The position numbers were made by a program, and so were the translations under genes. Below the pieces are notes generated by a model. That model ran no database searches and was not told the DNA's origin. It was given only the letters and a program-made list of their open reading frames with translations. A stretch of DNA of 64,000 nucleotides from Bacteroidaceae bacterium (GTDB taxonomy: Bacteria; Bacteroidota; Bacteroidia; Bacteroidales; Bacteroidaceae), in the NCBI GenBank assembly GCA_017940185.1, contig JAGAZE010000027.1, forward strand, positions 31,821 to 95,820. Direction: 5' to 3'. Below, one piece after another: positions 35,957 through 45,150 of this stretch; positions within the stretch are counted from its first letter, which is position 1, and each line of letters starts with the position of its first letter.

Positions 35957-36934
35957 TCACTTCTTTCTTTGTATGATAAAGTCTAGAAAAGTAGTCAGTG
36001 AGGTGCTGATGTCGGAACGTTTCACGTGAATCTCTATGAAGCGGCAGGCCTCGTTGTGCATTTCTTTCATCACCTTTTCGGCGTATTCAATACCTCCTTT
36101 TTCTTTCGTGTAACGCACCAGCGTGCTCACTTCTTGGCTGTTCACGGTGCCTTCCTTCACCTTTTTGGCTATTGCCAGCATCTCGTTGTCGGGATGTTGG
36201 CGCAATACGTGCAGTACGGGCAGCGTCAACTTGCCTTCCATCATGTCGTTGCCAGTGGGCTTGCCTATTTCCGAAGCGTCGTAATAGTCGAATATATCGT
36301 CACGTATTTGGAAGATGAGTCCTACTTTTTCGCCAAATGCGCGCGCAGCTTCCACGTCGTCTTGTGAAGCTCCTACCGACAGTGCTCCGAGTTGAGCGCA
36401 TGCCTCAAAGAGCGAGGCTGTCTTGGCACGGATAATGTCGTAGTAGGCCTGTTCGTTGAGCCCGTCGTCTTCAAAATTGTTAAGCTGTAGCAGTTCGCCG
36501 TTCGACAGTGTGCGCCCCAGTTCGGCCAATGTGCGTATGATGTGGTCGTTGTGTGTGTGTGCCACGTGGAGCAGGGCGGTAGAGAGTATGAAGTCGCCCG
36601 TGAGCACTGCCACCTTATTGTCGAACGATGCGTTCACCGATGCCTGTCCGCGTCGCTGGTCGCTTTCGTCCACCACGTCGTCGTGCACCAGCGATGCGGT
36701 GTGCAGCAGCTCCAGTCCTATGGCAGCATGTTGTGTGGCATCGTTGACGGTGCCGTAGTTGGCTGCCATGAGCAGTGTGAGCAGGGGGCGCATGCGTTTG
36801 CCGCCGCGCTGACGTATGTGGGAGAGCACCTCGTTGAGCAGGCCGTCGGGGTGCGACAGGGCGGCGGAGAAGAGCGAAACGAAAGTGTCGAACTCTTTCT
36901 GCACGGGTGATTTTATGACTGAAAGGGTATCCAT
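35957..36934 (-). CDS. Polyprenyl diphosphate synthase (trans-type)
   Basis: A 325-residue all-helical prenyltransferase that condenses isopentenyl diphosphate onto allylic diphosphates, probably making the side chain of menaquinone. The first Asp-rich motif is HDDVVDES with the adjacent RRG, the second is RDDIFDYYD, and GKRMRP and GEKVGLIFQ are also conserved. The chain-length determining region before the first motif (AIGLELLHTAS) has small residues, suggesting a long product. Met at 36934 (MDTLSVIKSP) is used; a 365-residue upstream extension in the same frame lies across polA and is rejected. It contains a weak parS-like site near its 3' end. Confidence 0.92.
   Translation of the reverse strand: MDTLSVIKSPVQKEFDTFVSLFSAALSHPDGLLNEVLSHIRQRGGKRMRPLLTLLMAANYGTVNDATQHAAIGLELLHTASLVHDDVVDESDQRRGQASVNASFDNKVAVLTGDFILSTALLHVAHTHNDHIIRTLAELGRTLSNGELLQLNNFEDDGLNEQAYYDIIRAKTASLFEACAQLGALSVGASQDDVEAARAFGEKVGLIFQIRDDIFDYYDASEIGKPTGNDMMEGKLTLPVLHVLRQHPDNEMLAIAKKVKEGTVNSQEVSTLVRYTKEKGGIEYAEKVMKEMHNEACRFIEIHVKRSDISTSLTTFLDFIIQRKK
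36018..36033. other. Second, weaker parS-like site (CGTTTCACGTGAATCT)
   Basis: It matches TGTTTCACGTGAAACA at 13 of 16 positions, including the core GTTTCACGTGAA. It lies in the 3' part of the polyprenyl synthetase coding region, 3.5 kb from the stronger site. Confidence 0.5.
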
Positions 36935-36963
36935 ATAGATTGTGTGGAATAAAAGGAAACAAC

Positions 36964-36971
36964 TATCTTTG
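36964..36971 (+). promoter_or_regulatory. -7 promoter element (TATCTTTG) for polA
   Basis: TATCTTTG lies 77 nt before the polA start. It is separated by three bases from the divergent -7 element of the polyprenyl synthetase gene. Confidence 0.6.
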
Positions 36972-36974
36972 CTG

Positions 36975-36982
36975 CAAAAGTA
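36975..36982 (-). promoter_or_regulatory. -7 promoter element (TACTTTTG) for the polyprenyl synthetase gene
   Basis: The minus strand reads TACTTTTG, 40 nt before the start at 36934. Together with the polA element it makes an overlapping divergent promoter. Confidence 0.6.
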
Positions 36983-37048
36983 GTGAAAATAGGCGAGAGA
37001 AGCCAATTTCTTCTTACTTTTACACCCGCAAATCATCTTTTCCTGCTT

Positions 37049-39814
37049 ATGAACAAGCTTTTTCTGCTCGATGCCTATGCGTTGGTCTACCGTGCTTACT
37101 ACGCTTTTATACGTTCGCCACGTATCAACAGTAAGGGTAAGAATACCTCTGCCATACTTGGCTTCTGCAACACTTTGCACGAGGTGCTCAGCAAGGAACA
37201 CCCCACGCACCTCGGTGTGGCGTTCGATCCGCACGGACCCACTTTTCGCCATGAGCTCTTTCCCCAATACAAGGCGCAACGCCAGGAGACACCTGAGGAT
37301 ATACGCTACGCCGTGCCCGTGATAAAAGATATTTTGCGGGCTATGCACATTCCCGTCATCGAGGTCCCGGGCTTCGAGGCCGACGATGTGATAGGCACCT
37401 TGGCGCTCAGATGGGCTTCGCCCGACACACAGGTGTATATGCTCACGCCCGACAAGGACTACGGGCAGCTTGTAGGCGACAACCGGTTTATCTATCGTCC
37501 ACGGCACGGAGGAGGCTACGAAGTGATGGGCGAGGCGGAGGTGTGTGCCAAATACAACCTGCAAAGCCCCATCCAGGTGATAGACCTGCTTGGGCTGATG
37601 GGCGACAGCTCCGACAACTTCCCAGGTTGCCCCGGGGTAGGGGAGAAGACGGCCCAGAAACTCATCGGCGAGTATGGAAGCATTGAAAATATGCTGAAGC
37701 ATACCAGTGAGATGAAGGGCGCATTGCGAACGAAGTTGGAAACTCATGTCGACGACATCAACCTTTCCTACCGCCTGGCCACAATCCGTACCGACGTGCC
37801 TGTCGAGATAGCACTCGACGATTTGCATGTCGTGGCTCCCGACGTGGCCGAAGTCACCCGACTGTTTGAGGAGTTGGAGTTTCGCTCGTTGCTCTCCAAG
37901 TTTGTCCCGACTGATGTGAAGCCGACCCAAAAAGGCGAATTGCAACTCGATCTCTTTGCGGAATTTGCGACCGAGAGGACGGAGGCTTCGGAAAATCGCA
38001 GCCATTTGGACGAAAAAACAGTACCTCATACATACAAACTCGCTGAAAACGAGGAAGAAATGCGCGAGGTTTGCAAAATAATCCGGTCGGAGAAAAGTTT
38101 TGTTCTAGACACGGAAACCACTTCGCGCTCACCGATGGAGGCCGAATTGGTGGGAATGAGCTTTGCTGTTGCTCCCCATGAGGCATGGTATGTGCCTGTG
38201 CCTGCCGACCGACGACAGGCGCAGCACATTGTCGATATATTCCGTCCGGCATTCGAAGACCCGGAGATTGAGAAGGTGGGGCAGAACATCAAGTACGACA
38301 TCATCGTGCTGATGCAGTATGGTGTGCGAATGGACGGCCCCCTTTTCGACACCATGGTGGCTCATTACCTCATACAACCCGAGACCCGTCACAACATGGA
38401 CTACATGGCATTGACCTTGCTCAACTACCAGACTATCCCCATCGAGCAGCTCATCGGCGAGAAGGGTAGGGGACAGAAGTCCATGCGCGATGTTGCTGCC
38501 GAGCAGGTAGTGCCCTACGCCTGTGAGGATGCCGACATCACGCTGCAGCTGAAGCACGTGCTGGCACCGCGCATGGAAGAGGCGGGCGTCACTGCATTGT
38601 TTCACGATATAGAGATGCCGCTTGTCTATGTCTTAGCAGAAATGGAATTTCATGGCGTGCGCGTCGACACGCATTCGCTCAGCGATATTTCCGCATCGTT
38701 TACGCAACGCCTCAGCGACATCGAGCGGCGCATCTACACACATGCGGGCGAAACATTCAACATCGCCTCTCCCAAGCAGGTGGGTGATGTCCTCTTCGAG
38801 AAGCTGCATATTGCCGACAAGGCAAAGAAGACGAGCCGTGGTCAGTACGTCACCAGTGAGGAAGTGCTGCAACAGCTGCGCGGCAAACATCCCATCGTAG
38901 GCGATATTCTCTCCCATCGTGCGCTGAAGAAGCTGCTCGGCACCTACGTCGATGCTTTGCCGAAGCTTATCAACAGCCGCACGGGGCACATACATACGTC
39001 TTTCAATCAGACTGTTACCGCCACCGGGCGCCTTTCTTCTTCCGACCCCAATTTGCAGAACATCCCCATTCGCGGTGAAGACGGTAAGGAGATACGCCGT
39101 GCCTTTGTGCCCGATGAGGGTTGTCTGTTCTTCTCTGCCGACTACAGCCAGATAGAGTTGCGCATCATGGCGCATCTCTCTGAAGACCCCCACCTGCTTG
39201 AAGCCTTTCGTCAGGGGCACGATATCCATGCCGCCACAGCAGCGCGCATATACAAGAAGCGTCTTGATGAAGTGACGCGCGATGAGCGTACCAAGGCTAA
39301 GCGTGCCAATTTCGGCATCATATATGGCATTACCGTCTTCGGTCTTGCCGAACGGCTCGATATTGAGCGCAGCGAAGCAAAGGCATTGATAGACGGCTAT
39401 TTCGATATGTTTCCACGCGTGTATGAGTATATGGAGCGCGTGAAGGCTGAGGCAAGGCAGAAGGGGTGGGTAGATACCCTGTTTCATCGGCGTCGCTATC
39501 TGCCCGACATCAACTCGCACAATGCCACCGTGCGCAACTTTGCCGAACGCAATGCTATCAATGCACCGATACAAGGAAGTGCTGCCGACATCATCAAGAT
39601 TGCCATGATACGTATCCGCCGGCGCTTCATGGAGGAGCATGTGCAATCGCAGATGATACTGCAAGTGCACGACGAACTCAACTTCTCCGTATGTCCCGGC
39701 GAGCAGCTGCTCGTGGAGAGCATAGTGCGCGAAGAGATGGAAGGAGCCTGTGCCCTGCACGTGCCGCTCGTCGTCGACTGCGGATGGGGCAAGAATTGGC
39801 TCGAGGCGCACTAA
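37049..39814 (+). CDS. polA: DNA polymerase I
   Basis: A 921-residue repair and gap-filling polymerase. The N-terminal 5' nuclease (about 1-290) begins MNKLFLLDAYALVYRAYYAF. The 3'-5' proofreading domain is intact: FVLDTETTSRS (Asp-x-Glu), GQNIKYDI and YACEDADI supply the metal ligands, unlike Taq-type enzymes. The polymerase domain holds motif A (SADYSQIELRIMAHL), motif B (KRANFGIIYGITVFG) and motif C (LQVHDEL). The start at 37049 follows the family; an in-frame start at 36983 would add 22 unrelated residues. It shares an overlapping divergent promoter with the polyprenyl synthetase gene. Confidence 0.98.
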   Translation: MNKLFLLDAYALVYRAYYAFIRSPRINSKGKNTSAILGFCNTLHEVLSKEHPTHLGVAFDPHGPTFRHELFPQYKAQRQETPEDIRYAVPVIKDILRAMHIPVIEVPGFEADDVIGTLALRWASPDTQVYMLTPDKDYGQLVGDNRFIYRPRHGGGYEVMGEAEVCAKYNLQSPIQVIDLLGLMGDSSDNFPGCPGVGEKTAQKLIGEYGSIENMLKHTSEMKGALRTKLETHVDDINLSYRLATIRTDVPVEIALDDLHVVAPDVAEVTRLFEELEFRSLLSKFVPTDVKPTQKGELQLDLFAEFATERTEASENRSHLDEKTVPHTYKLAENEEEMREVCKIIRSEKSFVLDTETTSRSPMEAELVGMSFAVAPHEAWYVPVPADRRQAQHIVDIFRPAFEDPEIEKVGQNIKYDIIVLMQYGVRMDGPLFDTMVAHYLIQPETRHNMDYMALTLLNYQTIPIEQLIGEKGRGQKSMRDVAAEQVVPYACEDADITLQLKHVLAPRMEEAGVTALFHDIEMPLVYVLAEMEFHGVRVDTHSLSDISASFTQRLSDIERRIYTHAGETFNIASPKQVGDVLFEKLHIADKAKKTSRGQYVTSEEVLQQLRGKHPIVGDILSHRALKKLLGTYVDALPKLINSRTGHIHTSFNQTVTATGRLSSSDPNLQNIPIRGEDGKEIRRAFVPDEGCLFFSADYSQIELRIMAHLSEDPHLLEAFRQGHDIHAATAARIYKKRLDEVTRDERTKAKRANFGIIYGITVFGLAERLDIERSEAKALIDGYFDMFPRVYEYMERVKAEARQKGWVDTLFHRRRYLPDINSHNATVRNFAERNAINAPIQGSAADIIKIAMIRIRRRFMEEHVQSQMILQVHDELNFSVCPGEQLLVESIVREEMEGACALHVPLVVDCGWGKNWLEAH

Positions 39815-39955
39815 TGTCCTGACACAGCGCAAAAAGAAACTTATCTTCCGACGACAACGGTACCACTCCCGGTTCGCCTTTCAATACAGGCAGTAGGCAG
39901 GGTAAGCGCTACGACTAAGACGACGACAACAACACTGATGGGTAATCGCACACAT

Positions 39956-40008
39956 AACGCCGACAACAGGAATAAGGTGGTTTTCAATCTGTTCCCGTTG
40001 TCGGTGTT
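39956..40008. terminator. Imperfect inverted repeat, possible terminator after polA
   Basis: AACGCCGACAACAGGAA (39956-39972) and TTCCCGTTGTCGGTGTT (39992-40008) are complementary at 15 of 17 positions, loop 19 bases. It lies in the convergent gap after polA; no strong T-run follows. The rest of the 278-base gap shows no gene. Confidence 0.5.
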
Positions 40009-40092
40009 ACGTATGGCGTCAGGCGGTTTAGCGCTTCGGTCGTCAACTTGCCGATTCGTCACTCGTTTTAGGATGGTGGCGTGTTTCGTGGT

Positions 40093-41949
40093 TTATTGTC
40101 TGAGCACTATTTGTTGTTTGCGCCAGCGCAACAGGTTTTGTTGTTGTTGCAATAGGGTGGGGTAGAGGCTTTTGTTGTAAAGCCCTTTATGTGTTTGTGT
40201 GGTTTCTACAGCAATGATGGCATTATTATCGTTGTAGAGTTGTATTTGTGTGGAAGTGATATCTGTATTGTTTTGGAATGCTGTGGGTATGCTTTCTATG
40301 CTGAATCCTTTTGGTAGATGAATGTAGATGGAGTCAGTGGTGAGCATATCTTGGTCAATATAGATGTCGTTATGTCTTGTAGCGTCGCTCAAGGTATTGT
40401 ACCGCATGTTGTCGATGGGACTTACTGGCAAGAACAATCGTTGCTGATTGACAGTGGCCAGGTTATCGCATTCCACTTCTATGCATATGTCAATGGCAGG
40501 TGGGCATTGTGGTCTCTCATCGCGTGTGGTTTTTATTTTCAGAAATTTAGCCTTTGGCAGTCGGTACATCCTTTGCATACGTTGGGCTATGCGTGTTGTA
40601 TCAGCATTTTCTGCCCATTGCCAGTCTTCGTAGTACATTCCCTGCATGCGTGCCCTGTAGTTGATATGTGCATTGCCGTTGTCTTTCAGTGTGATATGCG
40701 TCACTGTGTTCCATTTGCTGTCGTTGCTGTTATATTCGGGCAGTGTTACGATTTTCCCTCCCTCTTTTGTGATAAGCACGGCATCATGTCCTGCAATGTC
40801 TTCGTGCAGGTATCCCAATGGCAGTGATGGATTGGTACACTCTATCCACAAGGTGTCTTCTTGCATAGGCACTTGCAGGATGGCGTGATTGAGTTGCGAC
40901 AGGCTCGGATAGTCGTGAAACAGGTGTTTGTAGGAAGTGCTGATGACAGTATAGTGCGACTCAATGCCAATGGCTTTGAGCATGGCTTTCATGTAGTTGG
41001 TAAGTCCCTTACAGTCGCCCATCCCCAGTTGACTCACATCGGAAGCCTTTGCTGGCTGCCATCCGCCGATGCCCAGTTGTATGCTGTTGTAGCGTGTAGA
41101 GTATCTGAGCAGGTTGTACACGGTTTTTACTTTATCCCATGTCGTGGCACATGTATCCGTCATTTGTTTCAGGGCCTGCTGCTGTGTAGGTGTGAGCAGG
41201 TCTCTTCCTTCTATGAGTGTGTTTTGCCATCGCCCGAAGTCCTCCCAAGTTTTCATACTGCCTTCAGTGCCGAGGAATTGGAATCCGACGGGTGCGAAGT
41301 AGGCTATAGGCAGTCGTTCCGTAACGGGGGGCATAAGCGCTTCGCGGTGCAGCTGCTGCTGGTTTTCTATTGTTATCGTCAGGCATTTCTTATTTCCTTC
41401 AGTTGTAGTGACAATACTGTTGTCGGGCATGTTGAGCAGTTTGCTTCTCACTTCCATATTATTAGGCACCCGTAACGTGTAGACAGCATGTCTTACCTCG
41501 GTGCCGTATTCTGTGGCCGGGCAAAAAGCGGGGAAGCTGACAAATCCGTTGCTGTTGGCGTATTCGTAGTCGAAATCTATTGTTACGGGATAGCTTACGG
41601 GTTGATAGGCAAAGTAGTAGGTGCCGCCGTCTACCACCATTTGGGGGTGGTATTGCGTGTACTGCAAATCGTTTTTTTTCACTTTTCGTATTACTTGCCC
41701 GGCAGCATTGGATATCACTGCGTTGAATGCGGTGAGCTTCCTTGTCTGGTCGGTAGAGAATGCGAACTGCGCGGCACTGCGTCCTTTTTCGTTCAGGATG
41801 GTGATACTTTGATGTACCTTGCAGGTGTATTTCGTAGTACCGGTGCATTCCACTGTCATTTGCAGTTGATGCACGACAGTGTTGGCATCAGCTGCAAATG
41901 TTGAGGAAACGATGCCCAGCAGGATGATAACAAGGAGAAGTCGTTTCAT
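40093..41949 (-). CDS. DUF3857/transglutaminase-like exported protein with catalytic residues
   Basis: A 618-residue exported protein with signal peptide MKRLLLVIILLGIVSSTFA. A DUF3857 beta-rich region (about 25-225) precedes a transglutaminase-like core (about 255-385) in which Cys313 (GMGDCKGL), His355 (LNHAIL) and an acidic residue in LWIECT (Glu370) are in catalytic positions. A C-terminal beta domain follows (about 400-600). Family members may be proteases, amidases or peptide-linking enzymes; no substrate is known. Its ATG overlaps the stop codon of the upstream gene by one base (TAATG), so the two are translationally coupled. It is last in a five-gene minus-strand series. Confidence 0.85.
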   Translation of the reverse strand: MKRLLLVIILLGIVSSTFAADANTVVHQLQMTVECTGTTKYTCKVHQSITILNEKGRSAAQFAFSTDQTRKLTAFNAVISNAAGQVIRKVKKNDLQYTQYHPQMVVDGGTYYFAYQPVSYPVTIDFDYEYANSNGFVSFPAFCPATEYGTEVRHAVYTLRVPNNMEVRSKLLNMPDNSIVTTTEGNKKCLTITIENQQQLHREALMPPVTERLPIAYFAPVGFQFLGTEGSMKTWEDFGRWQNTLIEGRDLLTPTQQQALKQMTDTCATTWDKVKTVYNLLRYSTRYNSIQLGIGGWQPAKASDVSQLGMGDCKGLTNYMKAMLKAIGIESHYTVISTSYKHLFHDYPSLSQLNHAILQVPMQEDTLWIECTNPSLPLGYLHEDIAGHDAVLITKEGGKIVTLPEYNSNDSKWNTVTHITLKDNGNAHINYRARMQGMYYEDWQWAENADTTRIAQRMQRMYRLPKAKFLKIKTTRDERPQCPPAIDICIEVECDNLATVNQQRLFLPVSPIDNMRYNTLSDATRHNDIYIDQDMLTTDSIYIHLPKGFSIESIPTAFQNNTDITSTQIQLYNDNNAIIAVETTQTHKGLYNKSLYPTLLQQQQNLLRWRKQQIVLRQ

Positions 41950-43931
41950 TACTTTTTCTTTAATACAATCATCATCTGACTCTTTTCCACCATGGTGTCG
42001 AACACCTTTTTGATACTCTCGTAGCTTGACGGCTGAAAGAAGAGTTGATCAACGCTGAAAGTCTGTTGTATGATGAGTGTTTGTTCTTCTTGTTTGAAAG
42101 TCAGAGAGTAGGTCAGTTTTCCGTCTTTGTCGGCGACATGCGTTGCGCTAGGCAGTGTTTCAATGTGGTAGTTGGCGGGCAGTTTGATATAAATGTTCGT
42201 GCGGTCGATGTCTTTGTATGGGAATTCTATAGGCAATGCTCTCTTTTCGGCTGTCAGCGGGGCTTCTTTTATCAGTGGCAGGATGACCGGATTGAGATAG
42301 ATGATATCCGTTGTGGCATTGGCTTGCTGTGAGAAGTCCATGGTTTGTGTGGCGGTAGGCGTGTATGCTTTGGCACCTTCCAACTGGTAGGTGCTGATGT
42401 CGATATTATGTTTTTCGGCAAATTTCTTTACGTAGGCTGCACTGTCTTCGGCCTGATTGTACGCGCGTCGCTTTGCATAAGCATCGTTGCCTTCGTATTT
42501 GCTGACGGCTTTTCCTGTCAGCAGCCCGTCCTCTGTCAGCGTGGCGTGAATGTCGGTGGTAGTTTTACCGTTGGCAATGGTCTGCACGTCTGTCCACGAG
42601 CTGCCTGTTCCTTTTCGCATCACGCGTCCTTTTTCCACGAGGAGCAGCGATGGCAGCATGTTCACGTCGCCATAGCTTGCCGAGGCGTCGAGGAAGAATA
42701 TCTCGTCTCCCTTGTCCTGCACGCCTACGATGAACGTGTTCATAAATCGCAGGCTGGGGTGTGTGAGTGGTATTCGTCCGCTGTCGCGTGTTCGCAGTAC
42801 CACCGGCATTGCTGTCAGTCCGGCATCTTTCAGCATGCTTATGAGTATGAAGTTGAGGTCGGCGTTGTTGCCACTGCCTTCTTTGAGTACCGTGTTAGCC
42901 GCTTTACCCCACAGAGCATATTTGCCGTTCCACTTCAACTTCTCTTGCAATAGTTGCAGAATGGCTCGTGCCTTGTCTTTGATATTGCTCATTGTGGCGA
43001 TGCCAGCCTGCGTCATTTCGTTTTTGAAAGGATTTTCCTGTAGCAACCGTCCGCCGAAATCTTCATCATCCCAAAGCTGGTTGTCAATGCCCTGCCAGGT
43101 CTGCGAGAAGTTTTTGTAGACGGAGCCTGGTATGAAGATGCCTCCCAGTTCACAGGTCACCTTATTGCAATAGTCGGCAATGCTCCAAACAAAGTCGTCG
43201 TCTTTGAGTGAAGGAAGCCGTTGTCCTACAAAGCGGTATTGCATGCCGCTGAGGTTGAGCTCATTGCCTTTCACGTGGAAGGTGACGGAGGTGTTGCCCA
43301 CTTTCTTCTCAAACGGATGTGTGCCGCTTTCTTCCACCTTGAATTTGAGCCACTCGGGAATGACGAGGTCATACTGTGCGTAGAGCACGGGTATGCTTCT
43401 TTGTGCATACCAAGTGTTGATATTTCCGTAGCTTTCTCTTTCAATGCGGTATTGGTACTCAATCACGCTACCCGCCTTCACTTGTGGGATGGAGAACGAC
43501 AGGAGCATATTGTTTTCGTCTACCTTTTTGCGGAAAATCTGGTCGTTAGCCATTTTGGTTTTCACCTGTTTTCCGTTTTCGATGTTGTAGGTAGTGGCCT
43601 TGATGTTGCCTACGATGTCGCTGGCCAGATAGGGCACTTGTATATCGGCAAATTCTTTTCCTTCTTCAGTGAGTATTTTGATTTTCACTTTTTCGGTGAT
43701 GATCAATTTTAATTCTCCATTGAACATGTCGTATGCGACATCCGTCATCCGGCACAGTTGCAGTGCCGGTGCATTGGGCTCTGCGGCATAGGTTGTGAGG
43801 TTGAGTTCCTGGTCGGTGGGTTTGCCGAATTTGGTGTTGGGTGTGAGTTCTTGTGCAGGGCAAAGCTGGCCGAGGACAAGAGCTAGAATTATCAGACGGA
43901 TTGTTTTCATCATTGTGGTATTTTTTTTCAT
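41949..43931 (-). CDS. DUF3857/transglutaminase-like exported protein, catalytic residues lost
   Basis: A 660-residue exported protein with the same DUF3857 plus transglutaminase-like layout as the gene after it. The active-site positions have changed: where the partner has GDCKG this protein has GNNAD (Asn356), and where the partner has NHAIL it has MNTFI (Asn398); only the Asp of FFLDAS (Asp415) remains. It is therefore probably a non-catalytic binding or scaffold paralogue. The start codon ATG overlaps the upstream stop (ATGA). Other starts at Met7 or Met8 would give a slightly shorter signal peptide. The 115-residue in-frame extension upstream lies in the previous gene and is rejected. 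Confidence 0.84.
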   Translation of the reverse strand: MKKNTTMMKTIRLIILALVLGQLCPAQELTPNTKFGKPTDQELNLTTYAAEPNAPALQLCRMTDVAYDMFNGELKLIITEKVKIKILTEEGKEFADIQVPYLASDIVGNIKATTYNIENGKQVKTKMANDQIFRKKVDENNMLLSFSIPQVKAGSVIEYQYRIERESYGNINTWYAQRSIPVLYAQYDLVIPEWLKFKVEESGTHPFEKKVGNTSVTFHVKGNELNLSGMQYRFVGQRLPSLKDDDFVWSIADYCNKVTCELGGIFIPGSVYKNFSQTWQGIDNQLWDDEDFGGRLLQENPFKNEMTQAGIATMSNIKDKARAILQLLQEKLKWNGKYALWGKAANTVLKEGSGNNADLNFILISMLKDAGLTAMPVVLRTRDSGRIPLTHPSLRFMNTFIVGVQDKGDEIFFLDASASYGDVNMLPSLLLVEKGRVMRKGTGSSWTDVQTIANGKTTTDIHATLTEDGLLTGKAVSKYEGNDAYAKRRAYNQAEDSAAYVKKFAEKHNIDISTYQLEGAKAYTPTATQTMDFSQQANATTDIIYLNPVILPLIKEAPLTAEKRALPIEFPYKDIDRTNIYIKLPANYHIETLPSATHVADKDGKLTYSLTFKQEEQTLIIQQTFSVDQLFFQPSSYESIKKVFDTMVEKSQMMIVLKKK

Positions 43932-45079
43932 GGTTGTTTGTTGTTTTTCAGTTTGACGAAGCCCCACAGGTAGTCGTTGATGCTTTCTATGTCTTTCATT
44001 AGTTTCTGATAGTCCTTGGCAGCCCATTTCGGTTCGATGATGCTTTCGTGGATACCGTCTTCGGCTACGATGTTCTCCCGTGTGTGGAACAGTGCTGTCA
44101 TGCTCCAGAATCCTCCGTCGCTCACCATGCTCTTGACCATTTTTTCGCCGGTCTTCAGTTCGGGCTTTATGGCTTGCGTGTTGAGCTTCAGTACTTTGTT
44201 GAGCACTCGGCGTGCTACATTGTCGTCCACCCTGGCGGTGTCTTCCAGTTCGCCTACGTAGCTGCACACATACCATTGTCCTTCCTTTTCGTTCAGCTCG
44301 ATACCGCTCCCTGTGCGCACGGTGCGCCCGTCGACAGTTCTGCGGAGCATCATGCCGCCGCTCGTGTAGTAGCGATAGGTGTAGAACTCATCCTCGTAGG
44401 GGTGTTTCAGCTTGTAGCGATACACCATATCGTTGAGCAGCGCATGAAAATTGTCGATTGCCCTCATGTAAGCGTAACGTGCGGGATGCCCGATGGTCCA
44501 GTTGGCAGAGTCTTTGTCCAGGTTGGAGTAGGTGCCGTTGCCATGTAGGGCAGGTGCCACGCCGTCCCAGCTGATGTCTTGTTGCCATCTGGCTGGGGGA
44601 TAGTAGCTCATTCTCTGTTGTAAGGGCTGCATGCGTCTGACCAATAACGTGTCGCCTTTAGCATTGACAATTTTTTTTATGTTGCGGGCTTGGTATTGTT
44701 CCACCGCCTCTTGCTGTGCAGCTTCGTATGCTGTCTGCTCGGCCTGATATGCTTCATACAGTGTTAGGAAGCGTGCGTTGGCCAGTTGCCGGGCGATGCT
44801 CTTCAGCTGTTTGTCGGTGAGCGGCATGGTGACGAGTCGTGCGTTGCGTGCTATAGCGTCAGCATCGAATACGAACTCTGCGGCTCCGCTGAAGCCTTGT
44901 GTGCGTTGCAGCCATGTCTTGCCTTGGTGTCGGTAGATGGTGAAGGTGTGGCGTTGCATGCCGTAGCGTTCGTAGGAGCGCTCGCCGTAGTATAGCCGGC
45001 GTGCACCTTCGGGCAGTCGCTGCGCATGCAGGGCGGTGGCAACGAGTGCAAGCAGTAGGGTGATGAATGCGTGTCTCAT
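43928..45079 (-). CDS. Exported protein of unknown function (383 aa)
   Basis: No family is recognised. The N-terminus MRHAFITLLLALVATALHAQ is a signal peptide with a normal cleavage site. The mature part is rich in Arg, Tyr and Gln, with a Gln/Ala-rich helical stretch at about 115-140 (AYEAAQQEAVEQYQARNIKK), then a mixed region with SGGMMLRR and YVGELEDTARVDDNVARRVL that looks like an energy-transducer-type C-terminal fold but is too weak to name. No lipobox is present. The TGA stop overlaps the next gene's ATG, and the 71-nt gap upstream holds no promoter, so it is part of the five-gene set. Confidence 0.75.
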   Translation of the reverse strand: MRHAFITLLLALVATALHAQRLPEGARRLYYGERSYERYGMQRHTFTIYRHQGKTWLQRTQGFSGAAEFVFDADAIARNARLVTMPLTDKQLKSIARQLANARFLTLYEAYQAEQTAYEAAQQEAVEQYQARNIKKIVNAKGDTLLVRRMQPLQQRMSYYPPARWQQDISWDGVAPALHGNGTYSNLDKDSANWTIGHPARYAYMRAIDNFHALLNDMVYRYKLKHPYEDEFYTYRYYTSGGMMLRRTVDGRTVRTGSGIELNEKEGQWYVCSYVGELEDTARVDDNVARRVLNKVLKLNTQAIKPELKTGEKMVKSMVSDGGFWSMTALFHTRENIVAEDGIHESIIEPKWAAKDYQKLMKDIESINDYLWGFVKLKNNKQP

Positions 45080-45150
45080 GGCGATGGTGTTGTAGTGGTG
45101 TTGCCAACGCAACAAACGGGACGGGGAATGTGTTGTGTGGGAAGGTGTGT

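Noticed and set aside
35957-38029. 690-residue minus-strand reading frame containing the polyprenyl synthetase
   Set aside because: The first 365 residues run antisense through polA and have no family similarity; the real protein starts at 36934, 40 nt after a -7 element.
39841-40062. 73-residue minus-strand frame with a hydrophobic segment
   Set aside because: It lies on an inverted repeat in a convergent gap, with no credible signal peptide or family.
41949-44276. 775-residue version of the inactive DUF3857 protein
   Set aside because: The first 115 residues lie out of frame inside the upstream gene and lack a signal peptide; the ATGA overlap at 43931 gives a proper exported protein.
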